Shown: positions 45,057-59,898 of the stretch, in pieces
How positions within the stretch are numbered: the first letter of the stretch is position 1
Layout of the letters: each line of letters starts with the position of its first letter
Source of the DNA: Trametopsis cervina
Taxonomy: Eukaryota; Basidiomycota; Agaricomycetes; Polyporales; Irpicaceae
Assembly (NCBI GenBank): GCA_022385755.1
Contig: MU278375.1
Coordinates: forward strand, 1 to 64,000
Reading direction: 5' to 3'
Length of the DNA stretch: 64,000 nucleotides
Made by a program: the position numbers and the translations under genes
Notes under the pieces: generated by a model
What the model was told of the DNA's origin: nothing
The model's database searches: none
What the model saw: the letters and a program-made list of their open reading frames with translations, nothing else

Positions 45057-45698
45057 TTATCAGTTCCCGTGAACCTGTATGCCCTCCTTTCCGTGACCCT
45101 CTTTTGCGAACTTTCTTCGATTACTTCTACATTCGCCCAAAAACGGTCATTAAAAAAAAACCACTCTTTCTTCGATGGTGCTTTAGTACATCTGCTGTGA
45201 TTCTGTTTCGTAGTATTGGCGTCCGGTGATGCTCTTGGGCTTGTGATGGACCGAATTGATAATATTGTATATACCTATATCCTGTGTTACTGCTACAGGG
45301 TAAAACGAATACTGGTGGTGGCCATTTATGATCCTCATCAACTGAGCAATAAGGCTGCACCCTGGTATTGAATAAAGATGTCAGCAGTTCAAGGGCGGTA
45401 TTGATGATGGACAACTTCTAATTTGTACGCACTTCGTCACTGAGGCCTATGGTGCTATCTGAACCAGTCGGACACATTTTACGACAGCACGGCAGACGCG
45501 ATTGATACCTGCTGGTACAACATAAATGATTCCTACTTGCTTAGTCTTCCCAGACAAAACTCGGCCTGAGTCATAGATTCTACAACTTGAGTAACAGTAC
45601 ACCACCCTATCATAGGTAGCTGGCTCAAAATCTGTACCCCTGGATCTCATACCTGAAACCCCTCTTTAATATTCTCCTACATGTATGAAAAATATCAC
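45057..45698. other. Convergent intergenic region
   Basis: The 3' flanks of the oxidase and the aldo-keto reductase. A 10-A run at 45153-45162 and ordinary AT-rich sequence; no gene seen. Confidence 0.45.
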
Positions 45699-47027
45699 TC
45701 ACGGTTCCTCCAAATATCTGATCTCGTCCTCTGTGAGATTTCTGTCTCCAAGCGCCGCTTCTTCCGCGCGCTCGACCTATGCAAGTCCCAAAAATGAGTC
45801 TTGGGCAAAACAGGTGAAGGTAAAGACAGCGCACAGAAGTGATGCCCGTTATAGGGCTAGTAACCTTTGTCGTTGACCACACTAGCGCTACTTGAGCCAT
45901 CGTCCATCCCTTCTTGCCTGCGATCTCTTCGACACGTCGAATTATCTCCTTATCAGAGTCCCGACGAGGTTTCTCCAGTATCGAGCCCGCGACAAATTTC
46001 GTGCGCTCTGTTTCAGTGCCAACAGGCCGCGCAAGATGACCATCCATGAGAGCGGAATAAGCAAAGATACCGAGCCCATTATGCTCGCAGTATTTAAACA
46101 TCTCAATTTCCTATCCGTATGTCAGCGTACCGGAGCGTAGCCGATAAAATGAAATATGATTCACCTCGGGACGGTACAGAAGTGAGTGTTCGACCTCAAT
46201 CGACGTAAACTTTGTCCAGCCGTTCTTATCCGCTACAGCCTGCATGCTAGCAAGCTCCCATAGATGAATGTTCGAGGCACCGATGTAGTGCACTTTGCCC
46301 GACTCGACAAGATCGTGCAGGGCTTTCATCGTCTCTTCCACGGGAGTGTTTCTGTCGGCCATATGTACGACGAGAATGTCGATGTAGCTGGTCTGCAGTC
46401 GCTCCAGCGAGGCATGGACCTGGTTGAAAAGCGCCCTCCGGGACAGACCACCAGTGTTGATGTATTCGGGTTTGTTGATTACAAGGTACTCGCCAAATCC
46501 AGTTACAACCTCGGGGTGATTGTGAGCCACGATAAATCGTGCCTTCGTGGAGATTACGAGTTGCTCGCGGGGAATTGAGTACTGAGTGCATCAGTGGATA
46601 ATTGAAAGTTGAAGGGCGAACAAATACATACCTGCTTCATAAAGTTCCCAATGATGCGCTCGGACCCGCCATTAGAATAAATGTTTCCAGTGTTGATAGT
46701 GTTTACGCCACGATCGAATGCTGCCTTTAATATGGGGAGTGCCTGCGACATATTGTTAGTGGACTTCGTTCGCTCACGAAGGAAACAATACCTACCTGAT
46801 CTTGAGCGATCATCCATGGCTATCATAGACGTGAGTTACAGTTCAAGATCGTGTGGAACCCGTCGGTGACACGTACCGCCCAGACCTTATCGCCGTAGCT
46901 CATCGCACCGATCTTCAAAGTCGCATGAGTGCTGCCACTGTTTGGACGTGCGAGCGCTGCTTACCACTGGGAGGGAAACACGCAATCCTGACTTGCCAAC
47001 ATACTTGTACGTCGTGTGGGTGGACAT
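45699..47027 (-). CDS. Aldo-keto reductase with Asp-to-Asn change in the tetrad
   Basis: Seven exons read from 47027: 47027-46965, 46912-46877, 46819-46796 (24 nt), 46742-46632, 46581-46165, 46110-45835, 45776-45699. They encode 334 aa. The (beta/alpha)8 NADPH-dependent fold is clear: VGKSGLRVS, IGAMSYGDKVWAPWM, LPILKAAFDRGVNTINTGNI, STKAR, LVVHMADRNTPVEETM, GKVHYIGASN, ITGITSVERAEEA. This resembles the YakC/Aad or versiconal-hemiacetal-acetate-reductase-like group. The catalytic Tyr (NIYSNG), Lys (STKAR) and His (VVHMAD) are present. The Asp of the usual FDTADVYSNG is Asn here (INTGNIYSNG). The protein ends at YLEEP, short of the usual YVPxPxxGH tail. It may therefore be impaired or altered in activity. 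All seven exons join in one open frame. Confidence 0.87.
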
Positions 47028-48148
47028 GTTTGTGAGTTCTACGTAACGGATACGTGGAGATTTATGAATGGCAAAACGAAAGCTGCCTCCGATTTTCGAG
47101 TGTGATGAGTAGGGGCAAAGATAAACGTTGCTGACCCTTGTAGGTCTTTCTTTCCGTACTTATATGCGGGGTTCCACATTCGGTAATAATAATTGGAGAC
47201 CTGAAACATGTCTGGCACACAGCTGCGGGAGAGATTATGATGCAAAGAAAATTGAGCAGTTGTACAGCGCTTACTACCGGGCTCAGGAGTTGTTCAGGAT
47301 GCATACATGCAGGATGCGCGAGAACATAATATAACGTCTGAAACTAGAGTATATTTTAGCTTCCAATCCTGCACACCTAGACGGAATAATAGCCAGACAA
47401 ACCTTTCGGGGAGTGTCAAACAGTCCTTTTCCTCCACGACGCCCAAGACGACTCGTGATATGTAGCATTCGACACGTGTTATTCTATTGAAGCTACACAG
47501 ACGGTCCCTCCTTGGCGTTCATGCCGATATCTTGGTACGAAAGACTCATTGCCCGGTAAAACAACAAAGAGCTGCTACATATCAGTAACCAGCGCTCACC
47601 TCCGACTCCAGGACAAGGGCAATAACGTCAAATCCCCAGGCCCATACATACCACACACCGCAGCCTGCGCAGGTCAATAAATGTAGTAGCGAAGATGGAA
47701 CCGATCCAGTGATACACTGCTTCAGACGTACCAGGAACGACACTGTTGCGAGCATTGCACAACTCGCTTGGCTGGGGACAACACCGAGTCCTGTGGAGTT
47801 CCGGACACTCTCGATATCGTTCTTGTAACACAAAGAGTCGCTTTTTCAACGTTTCGAGGCAACAGCTCGTCGCTTCTATTTGGAGCACCCTCATCAATGG
47901 GTAGGATAGACTCGCGTGATGAATATGAGATACAAGCGAGAGTACTGTACTGTAGGAAGAGGTTAGCAACTGGTCAGCACGGATTCGCCGATGTCACAAT
48001 AATGATGACAGTCACACCAATGCTGATATCAGTTCGGTTCGCTTTTGCAATGGCACGACACCCGAACCACGCCACGACACCGTTTCGTTTCGCGTTCGAC
48101 TTCGCAAAGAGCACACTTCCCTACTCAACTACGATCTTGCGCTGCAAG
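47028..48148. other. Divergent intergenic region between reductase and SEC13
   Basis: About 1.1 kb carrying the promoters of the two divergent genes. A minus-strand ORF at 47628-47969 (113 codons) shows no recognisable domain. No repeat or RNA gene seen. Confidence 0.4.
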
Positions 48149-49485
48149 ATGGTGAGTGCAGGCTACTGTAACATGTTGCGTGTATGTCTGACTCTTGCCT
48201 CAGACGAATACGAACGCGGCAGATCCAATTCCAATAGAGACAGCTCACGATGACATGATTGTAAGTGGTTGACGCATCATAAACACTCTAGTATCTTCAC
48301 CATTCCCTCTCAAGCACGATGCGCAATTGGACTACTATGGAAAGCGACTCGCAACTTGTTCCTCAGATAGGACGGTGAAGGTGTTTGACGTCGTGGATGG
48401 CGAGACTCAGAGATCTAATGGACAAACTCTGAAAGGGTGCGAGTAACAAAGACCGCACATACGTCCCACTAACGTAATGTCTAGACATACGGGACCGGTA
48501 TGGCAGGTTGCCTGGGCCCATCCGAAGTTTGGTCATATCCTTGCTTCGTGTTCCTACGACGGCAAAGTGATCATATGGAAGGAGCAAACTGGTCCAGGCC
48601 AGGTCAGCGGCGGGTGGTCCAAAATCAACGAGCATACCCTTCATGATGCCTCGGGTGCGCATGATATTCCTTTCTGCAGAGCTATGGCTCATTTTCTGGC
48701 AGTGAATTCTGTTTCTTGGGCACCCCATGAACTCGGAGCAATCCTCGCGTGCGCGTCCTCAGACGGTCGGATTTCTGTGTTAACTTTCGGCAGTGAGTCT
48801 TAAATAAGCCCGGAATCATCTTCCACTACCACTAACACATACTCAGACGACGGCCAGTGGGGTGCAGATATGTTCATTGGACACGCTATCGGCGCAAACG
48901 CCGTCTCGTGGGCTCCTGCTGTCCAGCCAGGTTCCCTCATCGCACCTCAGCCGGCTGATGCTGCTCCAGGACAACCGTCAGTTTCCACCTCTAGCGTGAA
49001 GCGCTTTGCAAGTGCAGGCTGTGACAATCTTGTTCGGATCTGGGGGTACCGCGAAGACTCGCAGGCGTGGGTAGAAGAGGAAGTTTTGGAAGGGCACACT
49101 GATTGGGTTCGAGATGTAGCTTGGGCGCCCAATATCGGCTTGCCTCGCAGCTACATTGCCACTGCCTCTCAGGTGAGATTATATCCTATGTGTCTCAGAT
49201 ACCACGCATACTGAAGTCCACTGTGAACAGGACAAGACTGTGCTCATTTGGACAAAGGACACGCCAACATCTCCATGGGTTAAAACTGCCCTGGATCCTT
49301 CCGCCTCGGGCACTGCCCTGACCGGAGCAGGGACCCCTTCGGGCAAGTTCCCTGACGTTGTTTGGCGTGTTTCTTGGTCCCTCGCAGGCAACATCCTTGC
49401 CGTCAGTTGCGGGGATGGAAAGGTGACACTGTGGAAAGAAAACTTGAAGAGTGTATGGGAATGCGTGAGCGATATGTCCAGTTAG
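48149..49485 (+). CDS. SEC13: SEC13, WD40 subunit of COPII coat and nuclear pore
   Basis: Seven exons (48149-48151, 48204-48260, 48315-48436, 48485-48654, 48703-48792, 48847-49172, 49231-49485) give 340 aa. Six WD40 blades are readable: [40 protein letters not shown] with [46 protein letters not shown] with [27 protein letters not shown] with [10 protein letters not shown], and [20 protein letters not shown] with VTLWKE. The protein pairs with Sec31 in COPII vesicle coats and with Nup145C/Nup96 in the Y-complex, and also serves SEA/GATOR. The first exon is only the ATG codon, followed by a canonical gtgagt donor; the second begins [19 protein letters not shown]. Confidence 0.96.
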
Positions 49486-50157
49486 ACGTTGCTTTCTTCG
49501 TGCAAAGGAACTGCACTGTTTGTTCGTATGTGAGCTGATTATTGTATCGTTATGGAGGTGGATACACCTACTTTTACCAGCTTTCTGGTGGTTGAAAACC
49601 GTCCGCCGTGGAACGCAGTATGACCTGCCAGCGATGATCATCGGCTCTGACATACTGTTGGACTTGCATGCTTCGTCGCCAGTATATTCGGGGGATACAC
49701 TAACCATGGAAACATACGATTGATCCGTTTGCGGTGATATCTTCAGCCGTAGGTGTTTGGCTTGCGCTACCATACTCCATCACTGAATAGAACTCCTGCT
49801 AGGCTCATGAGTCCGGCATAATATATACGTGCGTGGCAGGGCACCGTCGGAATTCCGCCCAATGGCTGGAACCAGCCTTTGGACAATCAAGCAACTGCAT
49901 CTATACAGAGCTCTGATCTCCCATACTGCGGCAATACAACAGCTCTGCAGACGCCGAGCGTAAGTTCACATCATCATATCTTGACCATCGGTCAAGACAT
50001 ATATATGTTAACAGCCGATGTCGTGACGACTGCATGCCAACGCGAACTCGGACGTCGACTCTTAAGTGAACACTCTACTGTGACTGCAGCAAGCCTCTAT
50101 TCTATTCTAACATCATTCTCGTTTGTGCTGGTTGCAGAGCAACCGTCCAGTCTATCC
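49486..50157. other. Intergenic; no supported gene
   Basis: About 670 bp between SEC13 and the second DUF6534-like gene. An ORF at 49879-50256 overlaps the membrane-protein start in another frame and has no motif. The region should contain the promoter of the downstream gene. Confidence 0.4.
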
Positions 50158-52078
50158 ATGCAAGTTACGATATCCAATACATACGGTGCTGGCTTTCTTG
50201 GCGGGATGCTTGCCACTTTGTACGTACAATTCTGCTCACGCCTGCGTGCCCTTTGAAGTGAATTGAGCCGAATTTTCTGCTGTCTAGTCTATACGGGATA
50301 ACATGCGTGCAGACATGCATCTATAATATCACGTTTGTGGAGGACATGCAACCAATGGAGAAAATGGAGAAGACGAAGGAGAATCTGAGGACGATAAGGA
50401 CGATGAAGGCCAGGAGAACGTTGGTAAGCTGGGATATATATGTTTACTGCATGCATATTAACGCAGATGATGTCTTTCGTTGTGCAGGTCAACATTTTGT
50501 GGTGAGTACAGACACGATCAGAGCGCTTTCAACGACAGGACTAAAGATGGTGCATCTGATAAATCATACTTCTTTTCTTGCACAGGGTGCTCGATACCTT
50601 TCATCTCTATTGCGTGGTTTCCACGATGTACTTCTTCCTGATAAGATGCCGAGGTCGCTTGCCTGGGACGGATGCAATCTGGTACGCGATCATGATTATA
50701 GCCATGGACTGTTTTTTTATCAATCGCCTAGGTCGGACGGGGTGAGAAAGAAACTTGTCTAAGATGCAAAGCTTGCTCATGAGTGGGACATTCGCTATCA
50801 GGCTCTCATCATTGCGGCAGTAAGTTATGTGTGCTTCGGGTAGGCTCATTGCTGATCATCACCTGTTGTCTAGAATCTTAGTGACTGTCTTGTAAAATTG
50901 TGCGTACTTCATCACCGAGCTATGTCTCACAAAATATACTCACGTAGTCGAGCAGCATTTATATCCATTGTGTCCATCTACGTCAGTGACTCTGCCCACA
51001 TTGGTCTATGGAACTGATCTAGGATGTAGTCTGCGGATATCGGGTTCTTATAATACCGCTAGTACGTCGTATCATATATGATACAGTGCGATGATGTGCT
51101 TAACGTGACTGAAACAGGGAACCTCAACAGTCGTAGCCGCAGGTATATTGCTGTTAAGCCTCTGATTCCTTATGCATCACTGACACATGTGCGTGTTTCC
51201 GAAAGGTTTTGGGATCTGTGAGTCTTCATTCAAAACACTTTTCATATATGCAGACGTGCTGATGTCGAACTAGTCTACGGTGTCGTAACGTACATGCTTA
51301 TCTCTCGTCACAGCACGGAGCAAAGTTGAAAATCATGACTGGCAGTGTGTCCAATCCCCCTTCAATTCTTGCCAACGAGACAGCTTCTGTGAGTTGCGGT
51401 TTCTGCTACATTTTTTCCCACTACCTACGTCTTTCTTTTTCACAGTTTTCGGTTTATACAGCACTGGGGGCATCTGCAGCCACCGACATTGCCATCTCAT
51501 GTATGCTGTGCTTCTATTATCACCGACAGGGACAGGTTGTTGAAACGTGTGTGCCTTTTTTTACTCTGTTATTCCGATATTATTCGCGGCTCATCTCACG
51601 GCGCGTCCTATCATTGGCAGTGCATACCCTCTTCTTCATAAACTGAGCCTGTACGCTATCCAAGCAGGCGTATTACCAAGGTACGCGTGTATAATACCCG
51701 GTGGGAGCAACGTCGTCTGATTTTCTGAGATTTGCATACAGTTCTATAGCCTTGACCAGTCTTATTACTGTACGTTCAGACATCCCTCCCATCGATTCAG
51801 CATTGTCACGAAATTTGCACTATACAGTACGCAATATATCCTAGAACATTCCTGTATATGGGCGTTTTCTTCGTCCTTCAAAAAGGTGCGTTCGTTTTAC
51901 AGGCGGTACACTGATATGCACACTATTCATAAACGTTTCGCGTTCTTGCATACACCCTCTAGCAACTCTGAATTCGATGCTCGCCATGCTCAACGCTAGA
52001 AAGAGCTTACGTAGCGTGCTGCCTGACGCAGCGCATAACATGGCGTTGTCCGTGGACTACGCTACACATTTTCGCTGA
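50158..52078 (+). CDS. DUF6534-like seven-helix membrane protein, second copy
   Basis: Multi-exon gene starting MQVTISNTYGAGFLGGMLATL at 50158. Next come LYGITCVQTCIYNITFVEDM (about 50287), VNILW joined to VLDTFHLYCVVSTMYFFLI (about 50488-50640), FSVYTALGASAATDIAISCM (about 51440-51500), and a final exon ending NSMLAMLNARKSLR...VDYATHFR with TGA at 52076-52078. The order LYGITxxQT, W-LDTFH, DIAISCMLCFYY, NSMLAMLNARK matches the same agaricomycete membrane family as 16367-18231. The central exons (50700-51330) were not fully resolved. Exact exon number and whether every helix is intact are uncertain. Confidence 0.68.
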
Positions 52079-52462
52079 CGATCTAAAATTGCGATGAGTT
52101 CGTAGTACTTATATATGCGTAGTGGAATGAATGTTTGTGCGACGCTTGATTGAGTCACTGGATTACTGTTGTGGATCGCTGGGGGCGCAAATTTTCACAC
52201 TGGATGTGAACTTGACGTGTGCCAGATCTGAAGGGACACCGCAACCCCACGAGCACGTAGCCTGAATGCCCGTGGGGGTGCATACCGAGCATCTTGAGCG
52301 AACCGTGCGTACATATGCTGACCAATCATCATGCGCGCTTGCCAGCGAAATTTCAGGCCGGCTTAGCTTGGTGGCTGCTTCAAGCTTGCCTTCAACCTTC
52401 ATACATATCACGACCTATCGCTATTGCCAGCAGGGCCTGGCGAGGCGTGACACTGGGTGGCT
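52079..52462. other. Promoter/leader region of the MEF1 gene
   Basis: About 380 bp upstream of the elongation-factor start codon. No gene or repeat; the frame immediately upstream of the ATG is open only for a few codons. Confidence 0.4.
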
Positions 52463-55313
<2,851 letters not shown>

Positions 55314-55970
55314 AACGCGTCACATGGCCATTTTGGTGTCGGCATATAATACGCTAGATTAATGTTATTGCTTTCGTTTATACATGTCTAGATAGATCCT
55401 ACACATACAGTACAGTACCGTCTTCATTCACGCTATGTGCGATCATTATTACCATGGAGAGGCTGATTACAAAACCGCCATGGATGTCCTAGCCACGGGT
55501 AGCATGCAAGCTACTTGTATACTTCATGACAATAGGGTATGATGGATGTCGTTTATTCGCGCAGTGCAGCCGCAGAAACATACCCGCAACCTATTACTGT
55601 CAACTGTACGCAGTCATCGGGCTGTCGGTACGCCAGCCAGCGGGGTTGTCCCTTGTTGCAATATCCCAAACAGGCAGTCGCTGACTTTGTGCTCAAACCG
55701 CTACTGTCCTCTGCCTTCGCCACATCACCGCAACACCCCGAGTCATGATCTCTGGTGGCCAACTCGTATTGATCTGATACAAGGAGTACTCAAGATAGCC
55801 TCTGGTATGTTTCTTTTTCTCGGGTCGTCCCCGCAAATAGGTGTTCTCCGCGTACCTTCAAAGTCACGCTCACGGGGTCATCGCCGTTGAGACGGATAGC
55901 CAAGGGACTCAACCTCCATCGAAAGATCACCCAGAACTGAACGAACAGCCGCAAAGAACTCTAAATAGAG
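55314..55970. other. Intergenic; may hold 5' exon(s) of the kinase gene
   Basis: No complete gene. Frames near 55880-55970 (DSQGTQPPSKDHPELNEQPQ) have the polar composition expected of a FunK1 N-terminus but are not in frame with the first sure exon without an extra splice. Confidence 0.35.
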
Positions 55971-58900
55971 ATGAACAGCCACTTCGTCGGCTCATTTTCC
56001 ATCGCCGACTTTCTCGGCACCCACTTCCCTCTCAAAGCTCTCAACATCTTTCCACGGGCAGCAAAGGCTCCAATAGCCGATTTTTCGGCTATGCCTGAAA
56101 AGCATACTGAAAAAGCAATGTATAAGCTTCTGGTAAGAGCCGATGTTTATGTTTATGTCCTCCATTAGGTGGCCATTGAAGCTAACGCTTCACGTTTACT
56201 ACAGGCCGAGGCCATCGAGGCATGCGGATGTTCTCCGTCATTCAAGCTCCATAACACGTCTGATAGACCAGATAGTACTTCAAAACTCAAGCCTGACTGC
56301 GCCCTCCTCCTCAAGTCGGATGGCTACGCCGACAACTTTGGCCCAGACTACATGCACGACGCTCACATACTATGGGAAGTGAAGTCAGATGAACGTCACG
56401 ATGGATTCATAACTAAAGGTGGCAACCGTTCCGACCAGAAGCCAGCCCCTCTCGAGAATCTGACAGTTGAAGGAACAAAGAATCGTGGTCAGCAGATCGA
56501 CTATGCGACGTGGACGATGAAAATGCAGCACCGCACTCACTGCTATTCTGTCTCGATTATCGGCCACAACGCGCGCATCATCCGGTGGGACCGATCTGGT
56601 GCTGCTGTCTCCGAGGCGTTCAACTACGTGNNNNNNNNNNNNNNNNNNNNNNNNNNNNNNNNNNNNNNNNNNNNNNNNNNNNNNNNNNNNNNNNNNNNNN
56701 NNNNNNNNNNNNNNNNNNNNNNNNNNNNNNNNNNNNNNNNNNNNNNNNNNNNNNNNNNNNNNNNNNNNNNNNNNNNNNNNNNNNNNNNNNNNNNNNNNNN
56801 NNNNNNNNNNNNNNNNNNNNNNNNNNNNNNNNNNNNNNNNNNNNNNNNNNNNNNNNNNNNNNNNNACAAGCTGACGGTATTCGGGAATGAGACTGAGTAC
56901 ATTGTGTGCCGGCCTTTCTTCGACACCAACTCACCGTGTGGACGTGCGACCCGCGCCTACTATGCATGGGGGTTGGAGGAGAAGGAACTCATTTTCTTGA
57001 AAGACTCGTGGCGTCCTGATGCCGATGACTCGTTATCCGAGGCTGACGTCTACGAACTGCTGGAAAATATGAGCGTCAAACATCTCCCTGTTGTGTTCAT
57101 TGCGGGGGATGTGCTAACTAGCGACGGCGAGGAGCAGGTGACTGTTACACAGGATAGCCTTGACAAGACGGATGCTGTGCGACCCATCGCTTGGCTGCGT
57201 CTGTACTACCATCATCGGATTGTGCAGAAGCTAGCGTATCCGTTGTACATGATGCAGAGTTCCAAAGAGCTTGTACAGGCGATCCGTGATATCATCGAAA
57301 GTGAGTTGCCGCGATGCATTTTCCTATATATCTGCTGACATCGTCGTCAGCCATTCTTGAAGCGCACAAAGCAGGCGGTCTCCTCCACCGCGATATCAGT
57401 GTTGGTAACGTGATGCTCGATGAGGACCATCAGGCCATACTAAATGACTGGGACCATGTGGTTCAGTTATCCTCGACTGGCCCGGCCCATGTCTTCCGCA
57501 CAGTGAGTACCCCCCTGTGATTGCTACTTGATGAAGCTTCTGACCCCGTTGGATAGGGAACGTGGCAGTTTATTTCTGTCGGCCTGTTAAGGGACCCTGC
57601 GAAATGCCACTCGCTTCTTGATGACATCGAGTCGTGTTTTTGGATTCTACTGTTTATGTCTGTCCATTATTTCAGACACAATTGCCTCGAGTTCAACATC
57701 GGCATGTTCGATCAACGGGAATTCAGGGCACACACAAATGGCTCATTCTACTGGTTCGGGGGTAAAGACAAGCACGAATTTCTTGCATCGGATGACTTGG
57801 AATCGCTGGAATTCGACTGTCCGCCACTTGACACGGTTATCAGGAAATTTGGGCGTCTACTCTCTGACTTCTACCTCACCGCTGCAAAGCTGAGGCGCTC
57901 TGAGCTGGACAGGAAGATGCACGAGAAGGCCCAGGCGAAACTCCGAAAGGGCAAGGCAGTCCTGAGGATCTTCGACAAGGCTCTCGCAGCCAAGGACTGG
58001 CCCAAGGACGACGTTCTTCCCGATCAGTTCCCACCGCAGACCGAGCGCGAGATAGAAAAGCAGGGCGTGCGTAATCATCAAACCACGAACGAGTTCGTGA
58101 GTGGCACCGGTCAGACTATGGAAGAACAAGTCCAAATGCGCCGTCAGATAGAATCTGATCCAGTGCAGAAGCAAGCGTATCCGTTGTACATGTTGCAGAG
58201 CTCCAAAGAGCTTGTAGAGGTGATCCGTGATATCGTCGAAACTGCAAGTGAGTCACCGCGATGGGGTTTCCTACATACCTGCTGACGCCGTCGTCAGCCA
58301 TTCTTAAAGCGCACAAGGCAGGCGGTCTCCTCCACCGCGATATCAGTGTTGGCAATGTGATGCTCGATGAGGATCATCAGGCCATACTCAACGACTGGGA
58401 CCATGTCTTCCGCACAGTGAGTACCCCCCGTGATGGCTACTTGATGAAGCTTCTGACCCTGTTGGATAGGGGACGCGGCAGTTTATTTCTGTCCGCCTGT
58501 TGAGGGACCCTGCACAACGCCACTCGCTTCTTGACGACATCGAGTCGTGTTTCTGGATTCTACTGTTTATGTCTGTCCATTATTTCGGACACAATCGCCT
58601 CGAGTTCAACATCGGCATGTTCGACCAACGGGAATTCAGGGCACACACAAATGGCTCATTCTACTGGTTCGGGGGTAGAGAAAAGCACGAATTTCTCACT
58701 ACGAATGATTCGGCATCGCTGAAATTCGAATGTCCGCGACTTGAAACGGTTATCAGCAAATTTGGGCGTCTACTCTCTGACTTCTACATCGCCGATAAAA
58801 TGGCGGAGCGCTCTGAGTGGTGGAGGAAGAAGCACGAGAAGGTCCAGGCGAAACTCCAAAAGGGCAAGGCAGTCCTGTATATCTTCGACAAGGCTATCGC

Positions 58901-59546
58901 AGCCAAGGACTGGCCCAAGTACGATGTTATTCCCGACCAGTTCCCGCCGCAGACCGAGCTCGAGATCGAACAGCAGGAAGTACGGAATCACCAAATCACG
59001 AACAAGTTCGTGATCGGCACCGGTCACACTATGGAAGAACAAGTCCAAATGCGAAGCCAAGTGAAATCGGAGACTCAAGGCCTGGTCCCAAATTCTAATG
59101 CAGTTCCTGCATCAAGCCTGTCTTCCCGTCCTCAAGCACTGCGCCGCGCCGCGCTGTTGAGTTCAGGCTCCTTAGAGATACCACAACAACCTCCACATCT
59201 TACACATGACAGACCGTTGTCGTTCCCCACTGCAGTAGCCCAAGGGGGCGTATCGAGCATTGACTATCCCGGGACGGGTTCAAAGCGCGGGCGTCCCCAA
59301 GAAGCAGACGATGCAGATGTGGGGGAGGGCACATTGGATGGACGAGTAAAGCGGTCAAGGATAATGCAGAAGCGAGAACCCGTGCAGAAGATCCATCGTA
59401 AGCGATTGCATACCAGGAACGGCGAAAGGGAGAAGAAAAGGAAGACGGAAATGCAGGAGACGAAGGAGAAGATGAAGGAAGCCAGGAAACCCGCCGAGCG
59501 ATCGCGACGGGTGAGACGGTCGATGACAAGATCTAGAAGGAAATAG
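55971..59546 (+). CDS. FunK1-type fungal protein kinase with tandemly duplicated C-lobe
   Basis: Exons 55971-56132, 56169-57300 (containing the gap), 57351-57502, 57557-58247, 58298-58416, 58470-59546 read in one frame. The N-terminal part has MNSHFVGSFSIADFLGTHFP and KPDCALLL...WEVKSD, typical of fungal-type (FunK1) kinases. The kinase part has YIVCRPFFDTNSPCGRATRA, FLKDSWR, then the catalytic loop HRDISVGNVML and the DFG-like LNDWDHV. The block from the helix AYPLYMMQSSKELVQAIRDI through HRD, DWD and the C-lobe occurs twice (about 57230-58160 and 58160-59070), about 930 bp apart and highly similar. The second copy lacks about ten residues after DWDHV. The end is basic and low-complexity (nuclear-localisation-like RKRLHTRNGEREKKRK). 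Upstream exons may be missing. Function is unknown for the family. Confidence 0.82.
56631..56865. other. Assembly gap (235 N)
   Basis: A run of N inside the second exon of the kinase gene. Its length may be an estimate; the frame happens to be kept across it (FNYV before, KLTVFGNETEYIVC after). Confidence 0.99.
57230..59075 (+). repeat. Tandem duplication, two units of about 930 bp inside the kinase gene
   Basis: Unit 1 begins near 57234 (GCGTATCCGTTGTACATGAT) and unit 2 near 58165 (GCGTATCCGTTGTACATGTT). Each contains the same two introns at the same places, with matching gtgagt...cgtcag and gtgagtaccccc...ggatag. The units differ by scattered substitutions and by a deletion in unit 2 near 58408. 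Both remain open. Confidence 0.9.
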
Positions 59547-59898
59547 TCCATTTCGCGAATGCTTATACCAACGGTTCGCCGCGTCGAGGTTGCTACTGGC
59601 CCGGCTAACTCGCGACAAGAGTCGACGACGACGTCGTGACCGGAGATGGTCTACGAGTTTCACTTAGATAGTGTGTTGTGGAGGCAGTTGAAATAGCACC
59701 ATAGATAAAAGGGCATCATCTGGATGGCGAGGACCTATTGCATGCTACGTAGGCTCGTGCGCCAGAATAATACATGCTTTCCACACGAGAGTGTCCAGAT
59801 CGAAAGTTACTGGCATGTTGCAGGCTCGTTTGTACGTCCTGGGTGTTCCAGAAGGGATTAACACGTCCTACCTCCTGACTATAACCACGCACCTTGAT
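59547..59898. other. Convergent intergenic region
   Basis: The 3' flanks of the kinase (plus) and of the small minus-strand gene. Nothing recognisable. Confidence 0.4.

Noticed and set aside
45135..45165. A-run at 45153-45162 as a retroelement tail
   Set aside because: Only ten A residues, with no retroelement-like sequence upstream; it lies just behind the oxidase stop codon.
56599..56967. Short ORFs running through the N gap on both strands
   Set aside because: They exist only because N codons are read as open.
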